Positions 41,370 to 53,700 of a DNA stretch of 64,000 bases are shown one piece after another (position 1 is the first letter of the stretch; each line of letters opens with the position of its first letter). Location: positions 1 through 64,000 of the forward strand of contig JABANN010000037.1 of assembly GCA_013115125.1 (NCBI GenBank), given 5' to 3'. The position numbers were made by a program, and so were the translations under genes. This DNA is from Perkinsus olseni. Its lineage: Eukaryota; Perkinsozoa; Perkinsida. Under the pieces are notes generated by a model, which was given only the letters and a program-made list of their open reading frames with translations, did no database searches and was not told where the DNA came from.

Positions 41370-43731
41370 ATGGATGCGACCTCTGCCTATGGTGTCGTAG
41401 ACAACGTCGACGTCGGCATCACGGAGCTGCTCCGTCCCGCTGGGGTCGGCGGGATCGGTGGCATGATCAAAGTGTATCCGGAAGATTTCTGTGTCAACGA
41501 GGTAAGCAACGGTCACTGGCGCTTTTCATTCCTCGGCTCTGCAGATACGGCTGTCGGACGGTAGTGTCGTCGAGATGCCCTCCGACGTTGATTTCTCTGA
41601 CGCGGGGTCGACCTGCGCGTCCACACCATCGCCAACCGAGAGCCCTGCGGATGACATGGAGGGCTCGGAAGATGAACGATGGGGCTGCAAATTCGTTCTT
41701 GCCAAGACGCGAACCGTGCGACTCCGGCCCGCGCGATCAGTCTCTTCTCATCTTCATCCCAGGACACGCTGGAGGCCGTCCATCTCCTGTCGGCCGCCGT
41801 CACATCGTACATCGGGGCAGCAGCTGGACGAGGAGCGGTCAGAGACTTTGGCTTCGCGGGGATTAAGGACAGCTGGGCAGTCACGGCTCAGGAGGTGCGT
41901 GTCCGAGCAGCAGCATGGCCGTACGTGAGTGTTGCTCGCGGTTGCAGGTGACGGTGAGAGGAGTGACAACTGAGGAGCTGGAAGGAGCTGTCGCGCGTTT
42001 TCTGCCGGCATCAGTCCAAATTCGCGTACGCTTTACTGAGGCGGTCGGCTACATACAGAGTCATCGAATGACCTTCAGGATATCAACTCTTGCGATCGTG
42101 AGGACAGACTCAGACCAGGCATGCTGGGGGGCAACCGGTTCCGGATACGAGTAAGCCACGGTATCCTTTGTGCTTGCTTTGAGCACGCTTAACCTGCAGA
42201 TTCGCGGCATTCAGCCAGGCGTGTCACGGGAACAGCTCGACGTCACACTCGGCCATGTGAGAGACAACGGCTTCATCAACTACGTTGGAATGCAAAGGTG
42301 TGATATCCCTGAGACGCGTCGCCACATCCTTCCTGCGAAGGTTCGGTAAAGGAGGCGTTGCCTCACCTGACGTGGGGCTGGCCTACATCAAAAGGGATTA
42401 CTCTGCTGCCATCGATCGGCTCATGTCTGATCCAGCAGCCGATACCCCTGGTCCCTCCAGAGTAAGGGCAAGGGCAGCTGCGACGTATCAGCTGGTTCCT
42501 TGCCAGGGCCGCCGCGGCACCAAGCGTGACAGCAGCAGCAGCTGGCAGAGCGTGTGGAGGAAGACGTAGAACTGCCCCGAACAGGAGCCCTCTTGGAGCC
42601 AATCCATTCTCAGATACTGCGCGAGTGCCGTTCTTGCTGCAATGGAGCGTCAGCTCGGGAAGAACTCCGGGTCGGCTTATGCCCAGAAGCGTGTCATGGA
42701 GCAGATGACTGTAGCACAGGTATGCCGATTGATCTCGACCATACGCTAGCTCCGACCTCCTCCCCCTCCTCAGTCCCAGCTGAATATGGACTGGAGCGCA
42801 AGCTGCCGATACGCTTTCTTGTCAATCCCGAAGTACCTCCGGATGCTCTATGCTCACGCGTAGGCACGCTCGCGTTAGAACCCGAACAGTGGAACGTCGC
42901 TGGAGCATCTCATGAGATTGTCGATCGCCCAGGTATTTCGACAGAGTGTGGAACCTCGGAGCTAGTGCCTGGGTCAACGAATCCGAGTCCCGAAGTGGTA
43001 CAAGGAAGAAGCCTCTCCCAGGCGACCTCATCCGAGTGGGATCCAAGTTGGACGGTTATGTCAAGTACTATGATGAAGATGAAGATACCGACGCCACTGT
43101 TTATGACGTTGTAAGTTGGCTAAGAGGGGGTCCTCCCAGCGGTCTCTGCATCAACGCGGTTGGCATCAAGAATATACCGCTGTGCTCTTCACTCTACGGC
43201 TACTAGGTACTACCCAGGCCGGGCCGAGACGCTCTCTTTCCCGAGAACTTCGTTGGCACGGTGATGCGGCAATACTAGTAAGTTGTCGGTTGGATATGCG
43301 CCGGTTCTACAGGCTGAGGGGGCTCTGCTTCCAGTGCCTTCGATGGCGTAGACGTTGAGGACGTGACGGTCGAACAGAACCAGGCAGGGGAGGTATGGGA
43401 CATCCTAGGCGATTACCGGAATGTAGTGCATGTCCTTTGCCTTCATCGGGGTAACCTAGATAGTAGGTCCTCTCCCAAGCCACTGGGCTAGGGTGGCGAC
43501 TGGTGGAAAAGCCCGATGCCACCGGGGCAATCCAGCGGCACTGCGACACCGAGTTCAGTCTTGCCCCAGGACAGTAGGAACTGTTGACGTTGGATGGGTT
43601 GGTTGGAAGGACCTTACCAATGCAGATACGCTACGATGTTCCTTCGAGAAGTGATGGAATTGAAGGAGAGTCGAAGCTGCAAGAAGCGTCGAATTATATT
43701 CGAAGATTCCGATGATGATGACGACGATTGA
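41370..43731 (+). CDS. PUS7: TruD/PUS7-family tRNA/mRNA pseudouridine synthase (spliced)
   Basis: PUS7 isomerises U13/U35 in tRNA and sites in mRNA. The first exon gives GITELLRPAGVGGIGGMIKV and YPEDFCVNE, matching the family opening (FKGIIKQRxEDFxVNE). About 41,740-41,890 encodes SSQDTLEAVHLLSAAV then GFAGIKDSWAVTAQEV, the motif with the catalytic Asp (family YAGTKDKRAVTTQ). Further exons encode IRGIQPGVSREQL and DNGFINYVGMQR (family FINYFGLQRFG), then FGKGGVASPDVGLAYIKRDY. The 3' part has PGDLIRVGSKLDGYVKY. The last exon reads TMFLREVMELKES and ends in an acidic IIFEDSDDDDDD tail, stop at 43,729-43,731. The ATG at 41,370 is 127 bp after the IML1 stop. Internal splice sites around 42,560-43,600 are not all fixed. 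Confidence 0.85.
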
Positions 43732-44301
43732 CTGGCTTGTATTTAGCGGCTACGATGTAGCCAACATCAACGTTCCTGTTCCTTTTATCCACTGTCTTCA
43801 TGATTGTGTGGTGTTACCCGAAGTGGTCTTTCGGCAAGCCCCGTGCTGGGCACCCGTGATGCTGCTGAGTGAGCAGCACTAAGACATCCCCACACTTCAA
43901 GCAATGACTCAATCTCAAAGCGAAAGTTTTTATCAAAATTGAGGTCGACTTCGACTCCCCGAAAGAGCAGCCAAGGATCGAGTCCAAACCATCGATTGAC
44001 ATGGCGGATATGCGTTTCCTCAGAGTACGCTAGTATTCTGAGAACACCACTCATCAACATCAGTCGCAAAGCATGCTCAGATTTACTCATGCTGCTCATG
44101 CGATCATGACGATCCGCCCATATTGTTGATTACTGGAGGACTGCAACACAGGGCTCCGTCTCTTCGGAAGCTATCAATGCTTGCGTAGTACTCCACTACG
44201 ATAGTAATGCATCAAGAGGGTCTAGGTCGGAAAGGTCCTGTTCTTCCTCTGCGTCTGGGATCAAGCCCGCGATGGGGGACGCCCGGGCTGGCACTTCCTG
44301 C
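43732..44301. other. No supported gene
   Basis: This is the TruD 3' flank. Short minus-strand frames (44,099-43,785) carry no motif. Confidence 0.3.
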
Positions 44302-45121
44302 TCAAAGGGACCGCCAGAGAGAGGTGGCACCAGCCCGGCGACCGCGCTGCTCTGTCTCGTGTTCTGAAATCACCTCCGTTATTTTGGCCCACTCATAACA
44401 ACTTACGGAATTGTACGCGTTGATCGATCTTGCGCTATTGGTCGGGGAGCTCGGATAGCTGCTACTCGCGCTATCGGTGCTGCGGCGACTGCTGTGTCCT
44501 GCGATGCTCCGCATCGTGCTGGGGGCTACGGCTCCACCGTCGATGAAATGGGCCTGCTCATAGGCGCTGCCTTTCTCGGCGAGGTCCCTCTCGAGCTGCC
44601 TGATTAACAACGAGGGTCAGTGGGTCGATAGCCAACGCAGAGCGTACAGTCTCCTCATGTGCAGCATTGCAGTGAGGCCCAAGACTAGCAGCGTGGCTGC
44701 CAGGCCCACCGCCCAGCGAGGTACTGTAGTACGGACACCCCCACGATAACCAACAGGGGGGCCGACTTTATATCTGTGACCATCAACATGATGCAACGAC
44801 CATGAGCTAGGAGGCAGTTGCTCACACTGCGTGCAGGCCTCTGGTCTTGGGTATGGCTCTAACTTCCAGCGCATTGACGCCGACCAGGCTCTCCCCGCCC
44901 GTCCCGGGGCTGCCCCTACTTTCTCGTGGAACGTGGGGCGGCCCTGCACCGGTACCACCGGAGACGGCTCCAGGCGAATCGAAGGTGGTTGGCACCGCTA
45001 TGGGAGCTGGGCCCTTCACATCACCAACGGGAACGAGCTTGACCTGAAAACAACCATTCATGTTTATACGTAGCCGGTAGCATTGTAAACCCCAGCGAGC
45101 GACGACTGGGTGCGAAGGCAA
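44302..45121 (-). CDS. Unidentified minus-strand gene with one membrane helix
   Basis: Overlapping minus-strand frames suggest a spliced gene. The 45,121-44,960 part encodes NMNGCFQVKLVPVGDVKGPA. Around 44,850-44,620 lies a hydrophobic helix preceded by Arg and followed by basic residues (PRWAVGLAATLLVLGLTA, MLHMRRLYALRW). The 44,610-44,302 part is Ser-rich and polar (RQLERDLAEKGSAYEQAHF, SSYPSSPTNSARS, EWAKITEVISEHE). A membrane-anchored protein with a cytosolic Ser-rich tail would fit. No family is recognised; exon limits and start are not fixed. Confidence 0.35.
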
Positions 45122-45129
45122 ATGGGATG

Positions 45130-46555
45130 ATCAGAGAAGTTCCTCAACGTGTCATGGGACTAGCTTGGACTTTCCAGGAGAGAGCCATCGCTGTGTTAAA
45201 TTGGAACTTCCTACAGTAGTGAATTGATGCACTGCCACCTTGAAGCCTTTGTACCTGGTAACTACGACTATGTTCACTTCCCTCATAGCTTCGGGGAGAG
45301 CCAAACAAGAGAGAGCACGAGAGAAAGAACGAGGTTACTTTTCCTCTGCCTTCCGTCGCTGCTCGTCCGTGAGCCTGGGGCAGACGTTAGGCCACACGTT
45401 CGGGTCATCGCCGAAACAACAGGATTTGTTGTTTCCCATGTACCTTGTGACACCACCGCATCTCCGTCATCTGCTTTCGGTTCCTCTCACGCTCTCTAGC
45501 CTCACATAAAGGGTTCAGGGAGAGGGCATCCTTTGCCAGACTTTATCGCGTGAGAAAAGGTCGGTCCCAATGGGAAGAAACTGAAGATGGCTCAAGAGCT
45601 ATCTATATCGTGCGCGAGAGCAGGCAGGGATGTCCTCTGAGGGATGGGGCTACATCGACGGCACGATTGCCCTGCAAAGCAGCTGAGACTACTCACAACT
45701 CGTGATGTGCCTTTTCTCTCTCTTCATCAGCTCCTTTTACTGTCAAACATTTAGTGAGCTTGGTGGTAACCCAAGGTTGACACAGCTTAACGGCTAGGGA
45801 CGAGGAAAGATCTGACCTAGAGACTGCCGAGCAAGGGCTTGCTTTCTCTCTCACCCTTCGGATGTCTCCCGCTTGCGCCGAATACACGACCCGTCGCTGG
45901 AAGGAGAGCAACTTTACCGGTTTGCTTATGAAACGACGCTATCGTGTATTCAGATTGATCGTCAAAGGAACCGGGACCTGCGACATCAGTAGTGTCTTCC
46001 CCATTGTCTTCATTCTTGCAAGAGTGGACAAACTCGGACACTGCTATGCTCGTTACAGGGGTAACGAGGTAAGGCGCGATATTGTAGGCTATGCCTCGAT
46101 CGGGCGCATACCGAGTTCGAAGCCGCTGCCGCCTGCGGAGAGGTCCATCCCGCCGCTCGCCATTTGGAGATTAGCTCTAGGGGTTATGGTCGACGTAAGC
46201 CTCTCGAAGCCGACCGAGAAGAGAAAAGGCCGCAGAAGTATTCGATACCGCATAGCGTTTTGAGGGCTGCGTTGAAGGAAGACTGTAACGGGCCTCGCAC
46301 AAGAGGGGAGAGCACCGCCACAGCAACAGTCCGTCTAAATGTGGGCAAGCCCACAGCTGTTACCGTTCCTGTGGACCCGCTAGTGTTCAAACTGCTCCGA
46401 TGAGCGTCCAGCTATCGCGGTATTTATGTACGAATTTTTTCTAGTGGCAAAAAAGCGTACACATCTGACAGATTATGGCATGGTCTATTAAACGTGTAAG
46501 CATCGGTATGAACATCGGCAACTAACCAAACCACAAGAAGCGAGTTCGATTTACA
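45130..46555. other. Unresolved stretch with weak coding hints
   Basis: The only protein-like piece is a plus-strand frame ending at 46,403 (HSVLRAALKEDCNGPRTRGE, then TAVTVPVDPLVFKLLR). It could be a last exon, but I find no convincing partner exons. Purine-rich runs (GAGAGAGCACGAGAGAAAG near 45,310) are present. Nothing else is supported. Confidence 0.25.
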
Positions 46556-46602
46556 GGCGAGCGAGTTTATTCTTGCGCTGATGAACTTCTCTCGCGCGCG
46601 CC
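46556..46602. promoter_or_regulatory. GGCGAGCGAG ... GCGCGCGCC motif pair
   Basis: GGCGAGCGAG at 46,556-46,565 and GCGCGCGCC at 46,594-46,602 have the same order as upstream of COX15 (554-630) and at 49,861-49,905, with slightly wider spacing. The next coding start is about 315 bp downstream. A regulatory role is inferred. Confidence 0.35.
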
Positions 46603-46917
46603 AGGAAAATATTCACAAGGAAGATCCGGCACGGACCAAACAAATTCGATGGTATTACCCCGTGACTTAGTCAGTTTTCACTCCTGAATCGAAAATTACT
46701 GCTCTCTCTAATCAGTTGCCATGATTCAACACTAGGGTGGATTGGTAGGATTGAGGGGTAGCTGATGAGAAAGAGCAGTGGAAAGTGTCACTTGCAACTC
46801 GATTCAGATCAAAGGCACAAAGAAAACGGTGCTATCTTCTGATGCTTCATGGGGATAGTGTCCCTTCTGAGTAGGGATGGAACTCCAGCCAGTGGATTCT
46901 CGCTAGACATTTCCACT

Positions 46918-49632
46918 ATGCTCAAGCCTCGACCAGCTACCCTGGCGAGGGTGCTCCTCTCGGGCCCCAGGAGATCGACCTCCCTCCATCGGAGATATCT
47001 AGCCACCCTAGCTCCCTCCGAGGAAGGCAATTCTTCGGAGCCCGTGGCTGAGGAGGGAGACGGGGGTGCCGAAGCAGTTTCAGAAGCGCTCACACCCCCA
47101 CATTGTATATTCCCTCCCTCACAGGTAATAGGGATGCCTGTGTTAATCATACCACTCCTTTACCAACTCCCAATCGCCACGCTCGACTTAGACGGACATG
47201 TCGGCACTAGAAAGCGACCTGTGGACGTTCCTGGGCCCGGAAGGCTTTCCTGAAGAGCAGCTCGTAGTGCAATTTTTAAAAGAAAGATTGGAGACGGTAG
47301 GGAAGATGGACGGATGTGCTGTACCAAGTCTGAGCTGCTAGGAGGACGCTGTTACCAGCCTGCAGCCACACGACTGTGTCGTGGTTTTCCGCATGGTGGA
47401 AAGGTTCGTAAACAGCTGGGAGACAAGGAAGCAACTAGCTCCTGTTCTAGGGTAGCACATCTGGTTCTATGGGAGAGCTTGAGTGCCCCTGTTTGAATCA
47501 GGGCTGTCCTGCAACGCCTTGCTGAGGTTGGTCCGCAGGCTTCTAAGCGGCTAATATCAGTATTACTCAGTACGCTGAGGAGTGTTGGTCAATGGACACC
47601 GGAGTACTCTGATTTGCGGCATGCCGCAGAAGGCCTGGGGAAGAAACTGGTGAAGACTTTTATTGAAGACAGAAAGGTGATACTACGGTATAAAACAGCA
47701 TTGACTAACCTGGCTGGATCACTGAACCCATTCCATGCGTCGCTCCGCCTATCAGTGATGTGGAATCACCAATGCGTTCGTTGTGAAGTACTGGTGGTTA
47801 TTTCCAGGACTACGCAACACCGTCGAGGTATCTTGGTCGACTGTGTGCTTTCCTAGTGGAGTATCCCGGATGCACATCAGCAGCAGTAGTGGACTTTATC
47901 GATACTACGTCAACTGAACTGCTGCGGGCAGGAGGGGCAGGATCCCTGGAGGAGGATGTTAGTAATACCGCCATGCTTCGGTTACTCTGGTGTGGAGCCG
48001 TCGATGGTAGCGTCACTGGTGTGGCTGCTGCGGTGGTGGTCGACGCAGACACTGACGAGTAAGATGAATGATAGGGAGACGCGGAGGAAGATCAAGGAAG
48101 CTGTCCAGCTTGCTAGGAACAACGCAGCTGATCTCAGCCATGAGAACGCCGTCCTGGTGACGACTGGCTTAGCCGATCTCGCTGTTGATCACCTCGCCGT
48201 AGGTGTTGGAGGCTTGTGCAGGCCTCCCACCAATGACTGGCATGAGTGACCTAGTCTATGAGGCCAAGCTGCGGCTCTTACGTGAGCCCTGGCTCAGCCC
48301 CGTTGGCCGGAGCATCGGAGCCTTGGGGAGACTCGGTAAGGCTGCCGTCAGTGTAACGGATAACTCGATCGCTTGCCTAGGTGCGTGGAATAAGAGCTGT
48401 AAGACTTTGTACAACACGTTATCGTACAGGGCCAGCCAACCTGGTATGGGGCCGGACGCATTGAGCGCTATGGTTGGCGGTGGCCTTAGCACTACTACTC
48501 AGGATCTGGGACGGAAGGGAGGTAGTAGCTGTCGTTACTGGAGAGGCTCGCAATTGAGCTGTGCAGAGCCGGACATTGTGGGAGAGCCCCAGCCCAGGAA
48601 CTCAGCCTTCCCTCGGAAGGAGTTCATTGTTACTGCCATAGTAAAGAACGTCCTAAGTGACTTGAAGGGTGGAGGCATGAAGCTCACCTCTACGGCTACG
48701 GCGCTGTGGGCAGTCTGTGTTGGTGGACTGCACTTGGAGACTCCGCAGGGCGTTAAGCAGACGCCGACTGAGCGGCCTTGGAAGCTCACCGGTCTGGAGG
48801 ATGGAAAGGAACGTAATGGGGATCACCACCTGTGCTTATGATGGTCTGTCTGCTTATTAGTGCTCCTGCGTAGTCTACTTGACGTGTCGCTAGTTTGCGG
48901 GCGATGTAGGGGAGGCAGCCCGGCTAACTTGGCCGCCGCCTACGCGGACTCCCTGCAAGTGTGGATGCAATTTGGTAGTGGCTACGGCGACGGCTCGACT
49001 GAAGTGGGGAGGTTGTGTTGCAGGTGAAATCCTGCACTACTTGGCTCTTACGGGAAGCCCTATAGTGAACCTTGCGGAGCCTCAGAAGCCCATGGTCCGA
49101 GTACAGAAGCGAAGGGAGGTTGATGCTGAGTACGTTAGAAACCATAAGAAGGGCTTGCAGTGGGCGAAGGAGGAGCAAATAAGATGGATGAACGAGAGCC
49201 GAGTAGCTACAGATGTTGCAAAGTAGCCGCTTGAAGGGGAGGCAAATTGACGACTCCCACGGCACTGCGTAGGTATATCGAGAACAGGACCCCGGGGGTG
49301 CTGCAGCTGTCGGTCCCTGATGCCGCTCCGGAGCTGGCCGCGTTGCTGGAGCTGCCGGTCTTCCACTGTGGGGAGGGGTATATACTTGATATCGATTGCC
49401 CCGAGATAAGTCCTGTTGGGAGGGCTTTGCGGAAGCGCATTGCTGAGCTGATGGGGCCACCAGTGATGTGAGCCTCTACACTTACTCTTGTCCGGTGGAG
49501 CTCTTGGTCAGGTATCATGTTATAGATGGCCTCTCCTGGATGGACCGGACCACTGCTAAAAGAAAGGAGGTTATCGACCGTTACACGGCTGAAGCTGAGC
49601 GCCCGCATGTGAGCTTTCTGTGGCAGCACTAA
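46918..49632 (+). CDS. Unidentified multi-exon gene, probable mitochondrial protein
   Basis: The ATG at 46,918 opens an Arg/Ser-rich, acid-free leader (MLKPRPATLARVLLSGPRRS) typical of a mitochondrial presequence. Plus-strand segments that look like exons follow: about 47,220-47,310 (TFLGPEGFPEEQLVVQFLKE), 47,340-47,450 (HDCVVVFRMVERFVNSWE), 47,500-47,740 (LQRLAEVGPQASKRLISVLL, LRHAAEGLGKKLVKTFIED), 47,860-48,050, 48,080-48,800, 49,020-49,225 (NHKKGLQWAKEEQIRWMNE), 49,247-49,470 and a last one ending VSFLWQH at 49,632. Leu/Ala-rich helices suggest an alpha-solenoid of the kind common in mitochondrial RNA-binding proteins. No RAP, PPR or other signature is certain. It may be two genes. Confidence 0.45.
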
Positions 49633-49860
49633 GTGGCTGTGGGAGTGCCTGCCAGGTTCTATGTGACACCAAAGGCCTGTGGGTTAGACGGCTACATCGT
49701 CGTAAGAAGGATAAGAAGCGTCCTGTGGTACGGTACCTCCGCTCGACCGATTGGCGATAGTATTGCTCGGGTCATGCTGTTGATGATGTCCACCCTTGGT
49801 GGTGTTGTTTCTTGTGTGTTTCACGTCATAGCCCTCTGCTGTTGTATTTGTAGTAATTTA

Positions 49861-49905
49861 GGGCGAGCGCGAAGTACTCGGCGCAATTGAAAAAGCGCGC
49901 GCCCT
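49861..49905. promoter_or_regulatory. GGGCGAGCGCGA ... GCGCGCGCCCT motif pair
   Basis: GGGCGAGCGCGA (49,861-49,872) is followed at exactly 34 nt, start to start, by GCGCGCGCCCT (49,895-49,905). The 11-mer and the spacing are the same as at 586/620. It lies 310 bp upstream of the next supported ATG. No gene is supported in 49,633-50,213 otherwise. Confidence 0.4.
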
Positions 49906-50213
49906 GGCTTCTGTTGAGCTTGTAACGAATGTGATCTGTGCCACGTGGGTAGCGCAGCAGAGCACTTGTTCGGGAGAGGCGAGAACGGAGGCATTAGTGC
50001 TGGCGTTGGGTGAATGAGCGCTCACGACGGGAGACTTTCGGGGTGGCTACGCTTGTAACCACACCGCTGCTGCTGTCTATCAAACGGGCCGTAACGTTGG
50101 GTGAGCTAAGGGACTTGTTTGCCCGATGTGCCGTTCCAATCGAAGCACTGCAAACCACTACTAAGGCTGTACACAGATCTTTCGTCTTCACAGCTTAGTC
50201 GTGCTGGTCGTCC

Positions 50214-50721
50214 ATGGCCGCCCTTAAACCTCGCCGGCCCGCATCAGCTGAGGCACCGCCTTCTGACGACTCCGCGAAGGGAGTAGGCGGCAATACCCTC
50301 GCGGCCAACCTAGCTGAGGTGACCATCCTTCACAGTCATCTCCCCCAACTGCTGCCTTGACTTCAGTCGGAGATATCCTACACCCTGTCTCTGCTCATCA
50401 TGTCTCTGTGCGAGATAGAAACCGTTAGGCCCGGGGACATCTTCCATTGGGCGTGCTCGGAGTCACCCCTATGCGGACGCCAGCACCTCGTTAAGCAGTA
50501 TATGCGCCTGATGGTAGTCGACTTGGAGAAGGAAGGTAATTGTTGCGTACCCTTGATCGATTCTGATGAGGAAATGTTCAGGTATGCCTGAGGCGGCCGC
50601 GGACTTTGAGTTTTTGGATGAGCTCTATGCTAAGTGTTTTAAGTTTGGCGGCTGCGTGGACTGCGCGGCCGTTTACACTGTCCTGCGCAGTAACGTGCTG
50701 TCGGAGATGGAGGCACTGTAA
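50214..50721 (+). CDS. Small three-exon gene, 137 aa, unknown function
   Basis: Exons 50214-50318, 50367-50535 and 50582-50721 join in frame (414 nt) with introns of 48 and 46 nt. The product starts MAALKPRRPASAEAPPSDDS, a disordered N-terminus. The helical middle is SEISYTLSLLIMSLCEIETV, then PLCGRQHLVKQYMRLMVVDL, and the C-terminal helix is FEFLDELYAKCFKFGGCVDC. Regular amphipathic spacing suggests a small all-alpha subunit of a larger complex. I do not recognise the family. Its TAA lies 30 bp before the ATG of the helicase gene, which is tight even for this genome; shared transcription with trans-splicing would fit but is not shown. Confidence 0.65.
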
Positions 50722-50751
50722 GGGGTAAAGTGGCACCCGTAGGCCTCCGGA

Positions 50752-53700
50752 ATGGTCCCTGTTCTCAGTCCTGACGCTCGGAGTATACTGGCCGAGCACG
50801 ACAATCGTCGCATCAGTGACTGCTTCACCTCCAAGAATGAGAGCGCTCGTGCAGCAGCTCTCGCGGAATGTCTGGTGGACAAGTCCTGCAAGCCGTCCCG
50901 GGGTCTGTTCGACTCCCAGCCCATCGTCGAGTCCCTCAGAGCGGCCATGCACCAGAGGGACATGCTCAAGATGGCAGCAAGGATCCTCAATCAGCCGGGT
51001 ATGGTGCGGAAGCACATGCACTCGCAGCTGTGGGGGCTGATAAAAAGGAAGGAGGCCCAGTGGGCGACGGAGCTGGTGGAATGTGCGCTGTTTGAACTGC
51101 GCGGAGTGGCACTGTGCCGAGAAGTCTGGGGCCCTTGGGAGAATTGGCTCATCAACGCAACCCCGCCATCAGCATCAGAGGACGACCCTCTTCAAAGGCT
51201 CAAGCTGCAGCTGGCCATCACCTGCCTCTTGTCACCACAAGGAGAAGGCTTCGTGGGCGAGAAGGTGTGGGCTGACGTCGCTGCCAACCCTATGCACGCG
51301 GCCACTTTACTCGCAGTGGTCTGTCAGAAGCCGGACTGCGTCAGGCCGGACGGTCTGCCGATCCGCATCCTGTTCACCTCTGGGGCGGAGTCAGGGGCCC
51401 TCTGGCCGGTCTGGTTCTTCCTCATCCAGTTCCCTTACATGAGGGACGAGATGGGCGCGGTGCTGCTGTCTATTCTGGAGGAAGACACCCATTCCGGCCA
51501 GCGTCTACCTCTACTTACCGTCGTCCACCGGCTGTTGGCGGAAGACAAACCCCGTGGGGACGCAATGGCTCAGGGCGTGGCGGACTTCGTGGCGCAGAAT
51601 AAGGCTGATAAGCTCTCGGTGGAGGCGATGAAGTGGCTGTTGAACGTTTCCCCTTCTTGCCTACGCTACCATCTAAGGGTGGTCCGGCATGCCTTCCAGG
51701 GCCTTGCCCAGGGCATCATCCAGCAGCTCAAACGTGTGTCCCCGATGACGCAATTGCAGTGGTCGTGGATGTCGTGCATGGCCCACACTCTGCGCCGTAT
51801 GCCCGGCGCTGGCACTCCTAGCAGTGGTGGCGTGGACTGCTCTCTGCTGTTGGCGTCAATACGCTCCATGATGGACTCGGGGGGCTTGGGAGGCCTGGAC
51901 GAGCACGTGTCTCGGCTGCTGGACTCGACCTGTGAGTGCTTGGAAGTGGCGGCTGCCGGTGGGTCCCTGCAGGATGAGCAGCGGCAGGATCGACCTCGAG
52001 GAGAGGAGACCACCGATACAGGCTCCCCGAGCAGCTCGGACTTGGAGCTGGAGGAGGGGGACAACCCAATGGCAGGTTATAAAGGGGAGATGAGGCGTGG
52101 TGGTGGCGGAAGCATGATGCTCAAGCCTAGCATGCTAGCGTCTAAGGGGGGTATGGCCAACGCCGCTGTCCGTCGAGAGGAAGGCCAAGGAGCTCCTGAT
52201 AGTAGCAAGGCGGTAGAGGCCCCTTTAGATGCCCTCTATAAGCTAGTGCTCAGTCAGCAGCCCTTTGGCCAGCTACAGGGGTCAGCGGAAGGTACGATTG
52301 ATGGGATGAGTGGTACGACTGGGAGTAAGGTATTTGCCTCTCCCAAAGCGTATAGAGAGGCCTTTAAGCGGCCGATGTGGCTGGAGTGCCAGGAAGGTCT
52401 GCGGCAATCTCTCACTACTCCTGGGTCGAGCACTATGATCCACGTCACTGTGCTGAGGTCTGGTAGGAGGGGGAAGGAGTGGTATGAATTAGTCATCAAG
52501 CCCGCTGACTTTGACACAGAGACTGTCTCCCAAGGCGATGTCCTCCTCCTGTGCAGCGCGGACAGCCCTCTCCTCTCTGAACTCTGTAAGGGAGTACCTG
52601 TTAACGAGTGTATGAGCATGGCAGCAGCCAGCCAGAATGGCATCATCATGGGCATCTGCGAGGGCACTAAGGATGCCGTCAATTATTCTGGCTCGAAGGC
52701 GGATAAGGGGAAAGTGGTGGTACGGTGTATGCCTGTGGGGCCGACCTGCCCTCTGGGGCTCTCACCCCAGGAGAGCATTCAGGGTCGGGAGAGCGTTGCT
52801 GTGGTTGTTCACAGTATACTGGCTGTCAGCAGGGAATGGGAGGCGCTATGGAGCATCGATTCGGCCCGGAAACTGCTGCCGATCGTGTTGAACCCGGCCA
52901 AGGCGGCAGCTGCTGAGGCGAAGGGAGGTGGTGATGGTGACTACCCTCTCCCAGTATCAGGGTCGTATTCACTTAACGACGGCCAGAATAAGGCTCTAGC
53001 GTATGCTTGTGATGCCTCCAAACGAGCGGTGCTGCTCCAGGGTCCACCGGGTACCGGTAAAACGAGGGTGGTAGTGGCTATACTGCAGGAGCTTCTCAGG
53101 CGACAGACCCGGCGGAAATTTCCGATTTTGGTGAGCGCCCCTTCGAATGCTGCTGTTGATGAGATCGCTGCGAGGCTCTTGGCGGCCACCACTGGACAGA
53201 ATTACAAGTTCATTCGGATCGGCAACAGCAGCAGGGTGACGCATGAGGCTGTCAAGGGGATATGTCTTGACTCGATGGTGTCTGAAGCCTTTAAGCAGCA
53301 GGAGACCATGCGCTACGACGACTATATCAAATCACGGGACGATCGATACGCGGCGATTAAGGCATTGGACGCTCAGATAGAGGAAGCCGCGGACCAGAAA
53401 GCAGTGGTGGATGGTTTGAGGTCGAAGAGGAGGGGGCTGGTTGAGGCGCTGCACAAGGCACGCGATATGTATAAGAGTACGATGAGGCAGGGCCGCGATG
53501 CGATACAGTCGAGATACCTCAGGGGGGCTGATGCCCTCTTTGGGACACTTAACAGTTATGGCAGCGCCTCCGTGACGAGGAACCTCCCTGTGGGCCGGGC
53601 TGAGGTGTGCCTGATTGATGAGGCGGCGCAGGCTCATGAAGTAGCCAGTCTTATACCACTCCGGCTCGATCCCCAGCGGCTCATTTTGGTGGGTGACCCC

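Noticed and set aside
50722-50751. Spliced-leader relic before the helicase gene
   Set aside because: I looked for sequence resembling the dinoflagellate/Perkinsus leader (core GTAGCCAT, TTGGCTCAAG) here and before TAF1 and isocitrate lyase, and saw no convincing match.
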